A stretch of 33,310 nucleotides of DNA from Pedosphaera sp. (GCA_009695465.1 SIAW01000022.1:1-33310), one strand, 5' to 3'. Shown: positions 1 through 8,337, numbered from the stretch's first letter. A program made the numbers and translations. The notes: a model not told the origin generated them from the sequence alone.

Positions 1-581
1 TCCGGTGTCAGCTTGGTTTCCGGTGCGATGTCGGCTGGAGTAGCCTGCAGATTGATAAGTTCAGTCGAGACTGTTGCCTCGGCAGTCACCGACGCCATCA
101 GTTCTGCGGTGGGCGCAGCTTCAGTCGATGCGGCAACTTGCGCGACGCTCTCGCCTTCCTTCGCAGCCGCACTGCCAGCAGGCGCTTGTTCAACACCTTG
201 TTTGGCTTTTGTTTCTTGAATTGATTTATCCGAGCCAGATCTGGATTCAGCGGACTGTGCAGCGACTTCGGCGCGGGCGGGTGCGGGTTTTGATTTCGGC
301 GCTTCCGTGGGGCGATTCCAATCCGGCTGCCGCCAGTTCAGAAGATTTGCCGACATGTCCATCGCGTCTCGATGCGGCGCGCGGCCGGGAGGTTTATTCG
401 GTGGCGCCTTCAGCTTTGCCGACTTGCTGCGGCCAGTTGAAGCGCCCGATGCCTGATTGAGCATCTGCTCAAAGTCATCTCCTGCCGTTTCGTTATCCGC
501 CGGCGGCAACGGCAACACGTTCTCCGTGTCGGACATTGCTGCGGCACGAGGCGCGCCCGGTGAAGTTGCGGGATTGATCAT
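1..581 (-). CDS. fliK: FliK-like hook-length control protein, N-terminal part (cut by window edge)
   Basis: The frame opens at an ATG whose first four bases overlap the stop of the preceding gene (ATGA, 578-581) and stays open to the window edge, giving about 193 residues. The protein is rich in Ala, Pro, Ser, Glu and Lys, has no signal peptide or membrane segment, and looks disordered. Near residue 38 there is a short DDFEQMLNQ stretch resembling the start of FliK proteins. FliK is a secreted ruler that stops hook export at the right length; its conserved C-terminal substrate-switch domain would lie outside this window. The assignment rests on composition and on position after fliJ at the end of a flgB-fliJ operon. 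A different disordered flagellar protein is possible. Confidence 0.5.
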   Translation of the reverse strand, partial: MINPATSPGAPRAAAMSDTENVLPLPPADNETAGDDFEQMLNQASGASTGRSKSAKLKAPPNKPPGRAPHRDAMDMSANLLNWRQPDWNRPTEAPKSKPAPARAEVAAQSAESRSGSDKSIQETKAKQGVEQAPAGSAAAKEGESVAQVAASTEAAPTAELMASVTAEATVSTELINLQATPADIAPETKLTP

Positions 582-1339
582 GGCTTGCCGCCTTGCGTTT
601 CGATGATGATTTTTTTGTAGGCGTCCTGCACTTGCTGCAACATCTGCCGCCCGGTGGGCGTGGAGTCCATCACTAGTTGGTTGAAGATCGTGGCCTGATT
701 GGTGGGCAACATGAAAAACTGGATGCGCGCGATTTCCGCTGGGGGATTGAGCTTGATGGCTGTGATGGCGTTGGTGAGCGAGTCGCGCATCATGCGCTCG
801 TACAACCGCGCCATCTCGCCCAGCCGATTGCTCTGCGATTGGCGGATGACCAGATTGCGCGCCTCATATTCGCGCTGCAATTCCTGCCGCGCCAAGGTCA
901 CAGCGTTGGTGTAAGAGCCGATCTCCGCAAGTTGCCGTTCCACTTCGCGATTGAGGGCGTCCAACCGTTTCTGGCGTTCTTCCAAGCGGCGAAACTGATT
1001 TCCCAACCCATCCACCAATTTCTTGATGTCCGGATCATCGAAGCGCAGTCCACCCGGATCACCGCCCGCGTTGAGGCTGTCCAGCGCCTTGCGCAGCTCC
1101 ATCAAATGGGACAAGTCCGGCGCCGATTCCTCGCGGTCCTTGTGGGTGATGTGCGTCGCGTTGTCCTCTTGCGGACCGGTGACGTTGCTTTCGCTGCGCA
1201 GCTTTTCGATCGCGGCGGCGGTCTCGGCGATCCTCTTCTCGATGTTGCCCGTGCGCTTCATCATCACGAACAAGACCACGACAAAGGCCACCATCCCGAT
1301 CCCGGCGGCGACCCACGGCGATGTGAGCAGTTTTTTCAC
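578..1339 (-). CDS. MotE/FlbB-like membrane-anchored coiled-coil protein
   Basis: This is a 253-residue protein with a short cytoplasmic start (MKKLLTSPW), one hydrophobic segment at about residues 10-27, and a long charged helical region at about 30-165 rich in Glu, Arg, Leu and Gln, typical of a coiled coil. The remaining part contains an RLYERMMRDSLTNAI stretch that recalls the helical domain of MotE/FlbB-type proteins, which act between the export apparatus and the motor in several phyla. It lies 20 nt after fliJ and overlaps the FliK-like gene by 4 nt, so it is co-transcribed with the basal-body genes. I do not recognise a definite family; the MotE-like label comes from architecture and position only. 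Confidence 0.45.
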   Translation of the reverse strand: MKKLLTSPWVAAGIGMVAFVVVLFVMMKRTGNIEKRIAETAAAIEKLRSESNVTGPQEDNATHITHKDREESAPDLSHLMELRKALDSLNAGGDPGGLRFDDPDIKKLVDGLGNQFRRLEERQKRLDALNREVERQLAEIGSYTNAVTLARQELQREYEARNLVIRQSQSNRLGEMARLYERMMRDSLTNAITAIKLNPPAEIARIQFFMLPTNQATIFNQLVMDSTPTGRQMLQQVQDAYKKIIIETQGGKP

Positions 1340-1359
1340 AGCTGTATCACTTCAGATTT

Positions 1360-1818
1360 TCAGAGCAGCTTTCCTGCCGACTTGGCCGCGCTTCGTTGCC
1401 CTGCCATTTCGTCCACAGATAATTGTTCCTGGCGCGCCTCGTGGTGATTGTGGGCCAGTCGCTGTTTCTCCTCCAATTTGTCGAGCGATTCACGACGCTG
1501 CCGCGCGGCCACCAAGTGCGCGTGCCGCTCGTCCACCCACGCCTGCAACTTGGCCGTGTACGGCTCCAACATTTTCAACTGCTCGCGCAATGCCTGGCGT
1601 GTGTTTTGGAAGCGCATCAAATCCTCGGAGCTAGTGCGTCCGGCGCAGGCCCGGCGGCATTGCTCATGATTGGCCTCGATGGCCATCTCCACCGCGCGAC
1701 GCCGCGCCGTGTGCTCCTCCATCACGCGCAGGGCTTGCGCGTAGGATTCCTGCGCCTGAACCTCCTCATTTTCGCGGAGGCCCAAAACGCTTTGCAGTGT
1801 GAACCGGTACGGTTTCAT
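1360..1818 (-). CDS. fliJ: Flagellar export chaperone FliJ
   Basis: The 152-residue protein is almost wholly alpha-helical and charged, and begins MKPYRFTLQSVLGLRE. The pattern F-x-L-Q-x-V-L-x-L-R-E at the N-terminus is the FliJ signature. FliJ forms the coiled-coil stalk that sits in the FliI hexamer, like the gamma subunit of F1-ATPase, and connects it to FlhA. Length is normal for the family (about 145-150). The gene lies 14 nt after fliI, in the usual fliH-fliI-fliJ order. The C-terminal tail is rich in Lys, Ala and Gln. Confidence 0.85.
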   Translation of the reverse strand: MKPYRFTLQSVLGLRENEEVQAQESYAQALRVMEEHTARRRAVEMAIEANHEQCRRACAGRTSSEDLMRFQNTRQALREQLKMLEPYTAKLQAWVDERHAHLVAARQRRESLDKLEEKQRLAHNHHEARQEQLSVDEMAGQRSAAKSAGKLL

Positions 1819-1832
1819 CAGTCATCACGCGC

Positions 1833-3290
1833 TCACAACATCACGCGCGACAATCTGGCGGCGGCCATGCCCACATTCGCACCGCCGGCGCGGGGTTGTT
1901 GAACCGCCGGCGCGGACGCCACCGGCGCAGCAGCGGCGTTTTGCTCAGGCACCACTTCCATCGTGCGTTGGAGTTGGCTCCAACTGTCGTTGCGATCAAA
2001 GGAGGCGCGATAATCCTGGCGCAGAAATTGGTTGAGCGGCTCGTGCAGTTTAATGGCGCCATCAATCGAGGCGTTGCTGCCGGCACGATAAGCGCCGATG
2101 GAAATGAGGTCCTGATTTTTCCGGTACGTGGCCATCATGTCGCGCGAACGGCCCACCAACGCTTGCTCGCGGTCGGACAACAAATCCTGCGAGAGGCGGC
2201 TCACACTTTGCAGTACGTCAATGGCCGGATAATGGTTGTGCGCGGCCAACTCGCGCGAGAGCACGAGATGCCCGTCCAACACCGAGCGCGTCGCGTCGGC
2301 GATGGGATCGTTCATGTCGTCGGCCTCCACCAGCACGTTAAAAAGTCCGGTGATGGAACCTCGATCGTTGTTGCCCGCGCGTTCGAGCAATTGCGGCAGT
2401 AGCGAAAACACCGAGGGCGGATAACCGCGCGAGGACGGCGGCTCGCCGATGGCCAGACCAATCTCGCGCTGGGCCATCGCAAAGCGCGTCACCGAATCCA
2501 TCATCAACAGCACATTGAGGCCGCGCGAACGGAAATACTCGGCGATGGTCATCGCCAAGAAAGTGCCTTTGACACGCATCAGCGCCGGCTCGTTGGAGGT
2601 CGCCACGATGACCACGGATTTCTTGCGGCCCGCCTCATCCAAGTCCGTCTCCAAAAACTCGCGCACCTCGCGGCCACGCTCGCCGATCAACGCGATGACG
2701 TTCACATCGGCCTCGGCTCTACTGGCCATCATGCCCATGAGCGTGGATTTGCCCACGCCACTGCCGGAGAAAATACCCAGTCGCTGCCCGCGTCCGACAG
2801 GCACAAAGGTGTCGATCGCCTTGATGCCGGTCTGGAAAATCTTTTCGATGCGCGCGCGTTTGAGCGGATGCGGCGCCGACAGATCCAACTCCGAGAGCGG
2901 CAGTCGCGGGATGTCGCCCAGCTCATCGAGCGGATGGCCCATGCCATCAATCACGCGGCCCATCAACTCATCGCCCACCGGCACACGCAGCGCATGGCCC
3001 GTGGCCACCACTTCGCTGCCGGGACAGATGCCGTGCGTTTCTCCCAGCGGCATCAACAGCAGACGCTTGTCGCGAAAGCCCACGACCTCTGCCAGCAGAC
3101 CCGGCCCGCGCCCCTGTTGGTCAATGCTGCAAATCTCGCCCACCGATGCCATCGGCCCGGCCGATTCAATCACCAGCCCGATCATCTGCGTCACGCGCCC
3201 GCAATTCTGCACCAGGCGCGCATGCGACACGCGCGCGCGCAGGTCGCGGATCACGGAGCTTTGAAACTGCGATTGTTCGGTGAGGTTCAT
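1833..3290 (-). CDS. fliI: Flagellum-specific ATPase FliI
   Basis: A 485-residue F1-beta-like ATPase that powers loading of substrates into the flagellar type III export gate. The Walker A motif GSGVGKST is at residues 176-183. Also visible are the GERGREVREF segment, the Walker B-type LLMMDSVTRFA segment, and the GEPPSSRGYPPSVF loop that distinguishes FliI/type III ATPases from F1 subunits. An N-terminal beta-barrel domain (about residues 25-100) precedes the ATPase core. The C-terminal 45 residues are an Ala/Pro-rich extension (EQNAAAAPVASAP) that makes it longer than the E. coli protein. It starts 8 nt after fliH and is followed by fliJ. Confidence 0.97.
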   Translation of the reverse strand: MNLTEQSQFQSSVIRDLRARVSHARLVQNCGRVTQMIGLVIESAGPMASVGEICSIDQQGRGPGLLAEVVGFRDKRLLLMPLGETHGICPGSEVVATGHALRVPVGDELMGRVIDGMGHPLDELGDIPRLPLSELDLSAPHPLKRARIEKIFQTGIKAIDTFVPVGRGQRLGIFSGSGVGKSTLMGMMASRAEADVNVIALIGERGREVREFLETDLDEAGRKKSVVIVATSNEPALMRVKGTFLAMTIAEYFRSRGLNVLLMMDSVTRFAMAQREIGLAIGEPPSSRGYPPSVFSLLPQLLERAGNNDRGSITGLFNVLVEADDMNDPIADATRSVLDGHLVLSRELAAHNHYPAIDVLQSVSRLSQDLLSDREQALVGRSRDMMATYRKNQDLISIGAYRAGSNASIDGAIKLHEPLNQFLRQDYRASFDRNDSWSQLQRTMEVVPEQNAAAAPVASAPAVQQPRAGGANVGMAAARLSRVML

Positions 3291-3298
3291 ACGCGCGG

Positions 3299-3937
3299 TC
3301 AGGAGCCAATGGTTTTGCGGAGCAGATCAATGCGTGTCTGGCGCTGGCCATCAATGAGGCCGCAGTCGGTGTCCACCACGCAACCGCCGCGCGCGATCTT
3401 TTCATCCACCACAAATTTCAATCGCCGGTGATGCGGCGCCGCGCCCAACAACTCGGAGCTGTCGTCCTGCAACAATTTCAGATCGTCGGGATGCAGGAAC
3501 ACCATCGCTTCGGTGTTCATCTCGGCGTTGGAAACCGCCTCGCGGATAACGCCCTCGATCATGGCGGTGTTAATCGGCACGCCATTGACCAAGCGGATGG
3601 CCGCCTCGGTGGAGAGCTCGATCAGCTCGCCTTCCAAATCATGCAGGCGCCGCGAAATCTGGGTCTGTACGGACTTCTCCAGCAGGTCCAAGAGATTGGT
3701 CACGCCATTGCGACGGGTGTTGTCCAACTCGGCGCGCAACGATTTGAGGCGGCCCTCATACTCGTCGCCGGCCTCGTGCAAACCACGCTCGTAGCCGAGC
3801 TGTTCGCGCGCCTGCAGCAGCTCGTCGCTGGTGCCAGCGTCCGGCGCGGGCGAAGCGACATAAAGTTGCGCTGGGCCGGCCAGTCGCACATCGCGCAGCG
3901 GCTGGGGCGTCATCAGGTTGTTGAGGGATTTGACCAT
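3299..3937 (-). CDS. fliH: Flagellar assembly protein FliH (FliI regulator)
   Basis: A 212-residue protein with a variable N-terminus, a charged helical middle (about residues 40-110) and a C-terminal V-ATPase-E-like domain. The end of the protein has the family pattern ARGGCVVDTDCGLIDGQ followed by a basic helix, as in FliH/YscL proteins, where a GG-C/S-x-V-x-T-x-x-G-x-I-D segment is typical. FliH dimers bind FliI and dock it to FliN and FlhA. The gene starts 5 nt after fliG ends and is followed 8 nt later by fliI, the standard order. Confidence 0.9.
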   Translation of the reverse strand: MVKSLNNLMTPQPLRDVRLAGPAQLYVASPAPDAGTSDELLQAREQLGYERGLHEAGDEYEGRLKSLRAELDNTRRNGVTNLLDLLEKSVQTQISRRLHDLEGELIELSTEAAIRLVNGVPINTAMIEGVIREAVSNAEMNTEAMVFLHPDDLKLLQDDSSELLGAAPHHRRLKFVVDEKIARGGCVVDTDCGLIDGQRQTRIDLLRKTIGS

Positions 3938-3942
3938 GAGAA

Positions 3943-4998
3943 TTATTTACTGCCTTCCAAGGCGATCTCACCGTTGGATTCAAGCTGGCGCACGATGTCG
4001 ATGATGGAGTTCTGGCTGGCCTCGATCTCGCGCAGGCCAACCTTGCCCATGTTGGCGATTTCCTCGGCGACAGTCTCTGCGGCGCGTTTGGAAAGGGCAC
4101 CCAGCATGGCGGTCTTGAGTTGATCGGTAGCGGCGGAGAGCGCGACGGCCAGCTTGCTCGCGTCCACTTCGCGCATGATTTTCTGCAGCGTCTTGGTGTC
4201 CAGCGAGGCCAAGTCGTCGAACGTGAACATCTTCATGCGGATGGACCGCACCAAATCCGGCGCGCGCTCGTCGAGGTTGTTGAGGATGGCCGCGCGCTGT
4301 TCCTTCTGCATTGCATTGAGCAGAGCCGCAGCGGATTTCTCGCCACCAGTCTGGTTGAGCGCGCGACTGACACGCTCGCCCACCTTGCTGGAAAGCACTT
4401 CACCCAACGTCTCCACCACCTCAATGGGCGTGGAGGCCAAAGTGGCCAGTCGTTCCACCACTTGTTCGCGCTGTTTTTCTGGCAGGGCGATGAGCACCTC
4501 CGAACCTTTCTGCGCGGAAAGATAACTCAAGACCAGCGCGATAGTCTGCGGATCCTCTTCCTTGATGAGATTGCAAAGCGAAATGGAATCCAGATCGATG
4601 ATGGTCTGCATGGTGGACACCGAGGTGCGCGCGGTGCCCACGCGGCCGATGATTTCTGCGGCCTTGAAAAGCCCCACCGATTTTTCCAGCACGCGCCGGG
4701 TGAAGTCCACCGAACCGCTCACAGCGGAACTGGCGGTGATGGCCATCTCGGTGAACTCCTGCAACACGCGCCCCTGCGTGAGCTGATCCATCATCGGCAG
4801 GTTCGCCATCTCGGCGCAGACCAACTCGCGTTCGTTGTCGTCGAACTGCTTGATCAATGCCGCCGCCGTGTCTTCGCCCAGCAAGATCAGCAGTGCTGCC
4901 AATCGCTGCGTGGGTGTCATCTCCGCGCTGGCCGATTGCTCGACCCTGCGCTTGACGACCTTCTTGGCCTCCGTGGGTGCTGCTGGTACTTCTGCCAT
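3943..4998 (-). CDS. fliG: Flagellar motor switch protein FliG
   Basis: A 351-residue protein of normal FliG length. After an Ala/Lys-rich leader of about 25 residues, the N-terminal domain begins TPTQRLAALLILLGED, the FliF-binding part. The middle domain contains IALVLSYLSAQKGSEVLIALPE, a good match to the family's LSyL-x-x-xxA-xxLxxLP pattern. The C-terminal torque domain ends with EIANMGKVGLREIEASQNSIID, matching the conserved helix carrying the charged residues that face MotA. FliG joins the MS ring to the FliM/FliN C ring. It lies 18 nt after fliF and 5 nt before fliH. Confidence 0.96.
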   Translation of the reverse strand: MAEVPAAPTEAKKVVKRRVEQSASAEMTPTQRLAALLILLGEDTAAALIKQFDDNERELVCAEMANLPMMDQLTQGRVLQEFTEMAITASSAVSGSVDFTRRVLEKSVGLFKAAEIIGRVGTARTSVSTMQTIIDLDSISLCNLIKEEDPQTIALVLSYLSAQKGSEVLIALPEKQREQVVERLATLASTPIEVVETLGEVLSSKVGERVSRALNQTGGEKSAAALLNAMQKEQRAAILNNLDERAPDLVRSIRMKMFTFDDLASLDTKTLQKIMREVDASKLAVALSAATDQLKTAMLGALSKRAAETVAEEIANMGKVGLREIEASQNSIIDIVRQLESNGEIALEGSK

Positions 4999-5016
4999 AA
5001 CCTTCCGTGATATATG

Positions 5017-6837
5017 TTATCTGCTGGATTCTTCGTTTTTTCTTTCGTCCGCTGCCTGCGAGAGGAACCGGCGAGCGGCGGAACTCATCTGGGCGGGGTT
5101 CTCGCGGATCATATCGCGCAACACCTCGATGTTCACGCGCTCCGGACGGCGCTTGCCCAAGCCGAAGTCCATAATGAGCTTCTGCTTCTCTTGCTTGATG
5201 ATCTCCACATCATCGCTCTCATCCTCTTCCTCCTCGACGACTTCCTGGACTTCGCCTTTGACCTTCTTGGCACCTGCTGCTGCTGCACCAGGCGCTGCAC
5301 CAGGCGCTGCACCAGGTGCTGCGCCGTGCATCGCCGCCATGCCGGGCATCGGCACCATCACTCCGCCGCCTTCACCGGCAGTCTGGTACACAGCGTGTGT
5401 GCCCAACAATTGGCCCACGGTGACGCCAGTGGGAATGACTTCCTCCGCGCTGCGCCCGATGAGCGTCCAGAAAGCGTACAAGGCGGCAATGCCCAGTAGA
5501 ATATACAATATGCCCTTGCCCATTTCCCAGTAGTAGGCTTTGGCCTCGTCCTTATCGAAGTCCAATTTCAACAGGTCCGCCTTGGCGGTGTTGAACTGCA
5601 TTTCCACGACGGTGATATCATCCTTGCGCGCTGAATCGGCAGCCAACTGCGCGCCCAGCGCATTGCGGACGATGTTGGTGAGTTGCAGCATGGAAGCGGC
5701 ATCGCGGGCGACGCCCTGACCATCCACCACGCGTTGATTGACGAGGACCGAGGCGGTCACGCGCTGAATGTTGCCAGCCATGTACACCACGTTGGTTTTG
5801 GAACGGCTCAACGCGTACTCCGTGGTCGCCTCGTTCTTGCTCAACGTGGCGCCAGCCAAGCCTGGGCTGGTTTGATTGGTGGTGGTGCTGGCATTGATTG
5901 CAGCGCCAGCAACGCCGCCGGCCTTGGGCGAAACGGTGTCGGTATCCTCGCGGCGCGTCATGGTGGCGCGAGCCACTTGACCGGTTGGATCGAAAGTTTC
6001 ACGTTCACCGGTCACCTGCGAGTGGTCGAGGTCGGCGTTCAGCGTCACCTTCGCTTCGCCGGCACCCAGCACGGATTCGAGCAGTCCCTGCACCTTGTGA
6101 GAAAGGTATATTTCCAAGTTGCGCTGGGCCATCAGCCGGTTGCCCGACACGGCGGCGAAGGAGCCTTCCTCGTCATTGGCCGAAAGGGTATTGCCGTTAT
6201 TGTCCACCACCGACACGTTGTTATACTTGAGGCCGGGAACGGAGTTGGCCACGAGGAAGCGGATGGAGTTGACGGCCTGCGCATCCAGCGTGCCCGGCTT
6301 GGAGAGCTTCACGAATACCGACGCGGTGGGCTTCTTGGTGGGATCCACGATGAGCCGGTTTTCCGGCATCACAATCATCACGCGCGAGCTTTCCACGCCG
6401 TCCAACTGCGCGATGGTGCGGGCCAGCTCGCCCTGCACGGCGCGCGAGTAGTTGGCGCGCTGCACGAAGTCGGACATGCCAAAGGAAGGCTTGTCAAAAA
6501 TCTCGTAGCCCACGCCTTCGGCCTTGGGAATGCCTTTGGTGGCTAGTTGCATTCGCGTCTTGTGCACGAGTTCGCGCTGTATGGAGATGGAGTTGCCGCC
6601 CTCGCCCACTTTGAAGAGGATGCTCTGCTCCTCCAACGCGGCAATCACCTTGCCGGCCTGCTCAGAGTCCAGCCGGCCATAGAGCAGCGCGAATTCCTGG
6701 CGGCTGGAAAAGAACACCACGGCCGCCAGCGCGATCACCAGCATCACAGCGGAAAACACCACGGTGATTTTTTGGTTCAGACCCAACTGCTTCCAAATGC
6801 TGCCCAACTGCTCCAACAGTGCTTTTAATGCTTCCAC
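5017..6837 (-). CDS. fliF: Flagellar MS-ring protein FliF
   Basis: A 606-residue inner-membrane ring protein. Transmembrane segment 1 is at about residues 24-43 and segment 2 at about 440-462. Between them lie the YscJ-like ring domains, with family stretches such as ALLYGRLDSEQAGKVIAAL, RELARTI-type and ESSRVMIVMPE. After segment 2 there is an unusual Ala-Pro-Gly repeat (APGAAPGAAPG) and a strongly acidic run (VVEEEEDESDDVE) before the C-terminal FliG-binding helix (VLRDMIRENPAQMSSAARRFL). The family usually has a conserved Trp in this last helix; here it is Phe. The gene stands between fliE and fliG. Confidence 0.96.
   Translation of the reverse strand: MEALKALLEQLGSIWKQLGLNQKITVVFSAVMLVIALAAVVFFSSRQEFALLYGRLDSEQAGKVIAALEEQSILFKVGEGGNSISIQRELVHKTRMQLATKGIPKAEGVGYEIFDKPSFGMSDFVQRANYSRAVQGELARTIAQLDGVESSRVMIVMPENRLIVDPTKKPTASVFVKLSKPGTLDAQAVNSIRFLVANSVPGLKYNNVSVVDNNGNTLSANDEEGSFAAVSGNRLMAQRNLEIYLSHKVQGLLESVLGAGEAKVTLNADLDHSQVTGERETFDPTGQVARATMTRREDTDTVSPKAGGVAGAAINASTTTNQTSPGLAGATLSKNEATTEYALSRSKTNVVYMAGNIQRVTASVLVNQRVVDGQGVARDAASMLQLTNIVRNALGAQLAADSARKDDITVVEMQFNTAKADLLKLDFDKDEAKAYYWEMGKGILYILLGIAALYAFWTLIGRSAEEVIPTGVTVGQLLGTHAVYQTAGEGGGVMVPMPGMAAMHGAAPGAAPGAAPGAAAAGAKKVKGEVQEVVEEEEDESDDVEIIKQEKQKLIMDFGLGKRRPERVNIEVLRDMIRENPAQMSSAARRFLSQAADERKNEESSR
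5282..5326. repeat. Tandem 12-bp repeat inside fliF
   Basis: Three adjacent 12-bp units GCTGCACCAGGC (5282-5293, 5294-5305, and 5306-5317 with one change) are followed by a fourth partial unit. On the coding strand they encode a Gly-Ala-Ala-Pro repeat in the linker between the second membrane segment of FliF and its acidic stretch. The unit is in frame, so copy number could vary by slippage without breaking the gene. Confidence 0.9.
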
Positions 6838-6866
6838 AATCGTTCCTTCGAGTTAGTTGTAATCCA

Positions 6867-7253
6867 TTACACCTGCATGCGCATCAGCTCCTGGTATCCT
6901 TCCAAGAGTTTGTTGCGCACCTCCACCATCATCTGAAAAGCCACGCTAGCTTCCTCCATCGCAATCACCGCGCGATGCAGCGGGATGTCCTGCCCCGCCA
7001 ACAACCCAGTCACCATCTGCGTGGAGACCTGTTGCTTGCCGTTGACCTCATTGACCATCTCGGTGAGGTAACTGCCAAACGGACCCACCGGCGCTTGCGA
7101 ACCATTGACCCCGCCGGCTTGAAGCGGCGACGCACCGCCCTCGCCCACCTTCATGGACTGCGAGTGCTGCATCTGCTGCATCGCCTCCTGTTGCTGACGA
7201 TACACGTCAGCCAGGTTCATCATCGAGGCGGGATTGAACTGCAGCGGGGTCAT
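6867..7253 (-). CDS. fliE: Flagellar MS ring-rod junction protein FliE
   Basis: A 128-residue protein with a disordered Gln/Met-rich N-terminal third and a helical C-terminal half. The stretch FGSYLTEMVNEVNGKQQVS and the ending VEVRNKLLEGYQELMRMQV match the FliE pattern (F-x-x-x-L..., V..RNKLVEAYQEIMRMQV). FliE links the MS ring to the proximal rod and is needed to open the export gate. It lies 19 nt after flgC and 29 nt before fliF, the common flgB-flgC-fliE order. Confidence 0.95.
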   Translation of the reverse strand: MTPLQFNPASMMNLADVYRQQQEAMQQMQHSQSMKVGEGGASPLQAGGVNGSQAPVGPFGSYLTEMVNEVNGKQQVSTQMVTGLLAGQDIPLHRAVIAMEEASVAFQMMVEVRNKLLEGYQELMRMQV

Positions 7254-7272
7254 TTCAAATCAATGCTGTTGT

Positions 7273-7698
7273 CTATTTGCCGATGGACAAAGTTTGCTGC
7301 GCCAGACTGCGCGCCGTGCGGATGATGGCCAGATTGGCCTCCGTCGCGCGCGATGAGGCGATGAGATCGGCCATCTCCTCGTGCACCCGCACATTGGGAT
7401 AAAGCACCATGCCCTGCGCATTCGCGTCGGGATGGCCTGGTTGATAAAGCTCCTGCGACGGGCGGCTGTCCGCCAACACCTGCCCCACGCGCACCATCTG
7501 CACGGCAGAACCGGAGTTGATCCCAAATTGATTTTCCAGATACGTCTCGAACTTCACCACCTGCCGCTTGTACGGCCCGCCTTCGGCCGTACGCGTGGTA
7601 TTGGCGTTGGCGATGTTCTGCGCGATCACCTCCATGCGCACCTTCTCCGCCTGCAAGGCCGAGGCCGCACTGTCAACACCGGGCATGATCTTAATCAT
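7273..7698 (-). CDS. flgC: Proximal rod protein FlgC
   Basis: A 141-residue axial protein, normal length. The N-terminus carries the rod/hook helix with IAQNIANANTTRTAEGGPYKRQ, the FlgC version of the axial ANIANxxT motif. The C-terminus has NVRVHEEMADLIASSRATEANL followed by a short helix, matching the FlgC ending (NVNVVEEMVNMISASRSYQANV). It is exported without a cleaved signal and builds the proximal rod together with FlgB. It follows flgB by 22 nt. Confidence 0.95.
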   Translation of the reverse strand: MIKIMPGVDSAASALQAEKVRMEVIAQNIANANTTRTAEGGPYKRQVVKFETYLENQFGINSGSAVQMVRVGQVLADSRPSQELYQPGHPDANAQGMVLYPNVRVHEEMADLIASSRATEANLAIIRTARSLAQQTLSIGK

Positions 7699-7720
7699 AA
7701 GTCAGGAGCGAGATTTGGGG

Positions 7721-8104
7721 TTACGCACCGTTGGTATTGATGGCACGGCGCAGTTTGTTGAGGCTCCCAGTGATCATCTGCGATTGGAACTGATGAGCCA
7801 TCATGTTCTGCTGCAGATAAACCATCTCCTTCTCCAATTGCACCGAGTTGCCATCACGGTTTTGCGCCACGGCCTGGAGATCCACACCCACACTGGGCTT
7901 CATGCGCCGCACCGAATCCTGACTGCCCGAGGAGATGGCCCGGCTGAGTTCGGAGGAGAAACTGGCCTGCACATCCACCCGCTTGTAGTGGGGCGTCTCG
8001 ACATTGGCCAAATTGCTGGCGATCGCCTCATGCCGCAACACGGAGGCATCAAGCATCTTCTTGACCCCTTCATAGTTGGCGCTGGCAAATAGCCCATCAA
8101 TCAT
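7721..8104 (-). CDS. flgB: Proximal rod protein FlgB
   Basis: A 127-residue axial protein with the rod signature LRHEAIASNLANVETPHYKR at about residues 23-42 and a C-terminal helix with EKEMVYLQQNMMAHQFQ, close to the FlgB ending. I chose the ATG at 8104 because the distance from Met1 to the SNLAN motif equals that in E. coli FlgB. The longer open frame up to 8230 runs through a promoter and gives an implausible N-terminus. No SD sequence precedes 8104, and a sigma-54-like promoter places the predicted transcript start about 1 nt upstream. An internal Met17 (8056) has a GAAGGGG in front of it and could be a minor start. Confidence 0.93.
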   Translation of the reverse strand: MIDGLFASANYEGVKKMLDASVLRHEAIASNLANVETPHYKRVDVQASFSSELSRAISSGSQDSVRRMKPSVGVDLQAVAQNRDGNSVQLEKEMVYLQQNMMAHQFQSQMITGSLNKLRRAINTNGA

Positions 8105-8115
8105 GCACGGCAAGT

Positions 8116-8131
8116 AGCATGCCCCATGCCA
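8116..8131 (-). promoter_or_regulatory. Sigma-54-like -24/-12 promoter of the flgB operon
   Basis: Read on the minus strand the site is TGGCATGGGGCATGCT: GG and GC are separated by exactly 10 nt, and it matches the TGGCAC-N5-TTGCW consensus except at two positions. With the -12 C at 8117, transcription should start near 8105, directly beside the flgB ATG at 8104. The other four candidate promoters in this window share the GGC start and TGCT end. Confidence 0.65.
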
Positions 8132-8205
8132 TAAAGCCCTCCCCATAAATGCGCATAAAAACCACGGAACCATACCGGAAAGCCGGAAAGTGACCGCCCA
8201 AGTGG

Positions 8206-8220
8206 CTGGCATTTTTTGCC
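8206..8220. promoter_or_regulatory. 15-nt semi-palindrome, copy 1 (possible activator site)
   Basis: The sequence CTGGCATTTTTTGCC contains GGCA and TGCC arms around a T-tract. An identical 15-mer occurs at 19409-19423. This copy lies about 108 nt upstream of the predicted flgB start, in the divergent spacer shared with the 8385 gene. A looser relative (GGCAG, six T, GC on the minus strand) is at 8261-8275. GG and GC are only 8 nt apart, so it is not itself a sigma-54 promoter. Confidence 0.4.
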
Positions 8221-8309
8221 GGTGCCCCATTTTGAGCCTCTAAGTCAAACCCTGCAGAATCCGCAAAAAACTGCCTCGCTTGCCGCCCGCAGAGGCCGGC
8301 CAACCCCTG

Positions 8310-8325
8310 TGGCGCAACACCTGCT
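8310..8325 (+). promoter_or_regulatory. Sigma-54-like promoter upstream of the 8385 gene
   Basis: TGGCGCAACACCTGCT has GG-N10-GC spacing and the TGCT end common to the other candidates, but departs from the consensus at three positions. The -12 C is at 8324, so the predicted start is near 8336, two bases before an ATG at 8338. It is the weakest of the five sites by sequence. Confidence 0.45.
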
Positions 8326-8337
8326 TTGCTGACCACA

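Noticed and set aside
74-460. Plus-strand 128-codon frame at the left end
   Set aside because: It is antisense to the FliK-like frame, which starts by ATGA overlap with the upstream gene and has the expected composition.
8206-8220. CTGGCATTTTTTGCC as a sigma-54 promoter
   Set aside because: GG and GC are 8 nt apart, not the required 10; kept instead as a possible activator site.
7721-8230. Longer FlgB with start at 8230
   Set aside because: The extension crosses the sigma-54-like promoter and gives an N-terminus not seen in FlgB; Met at 8104 fits the family length.
8261-8275. Minus-strand GGCAGTTTTTTGC as flgB promoter
   Set aside because: Spacing is 9 nt, and a site with exact spacing and a better match exists at 8116-8131.
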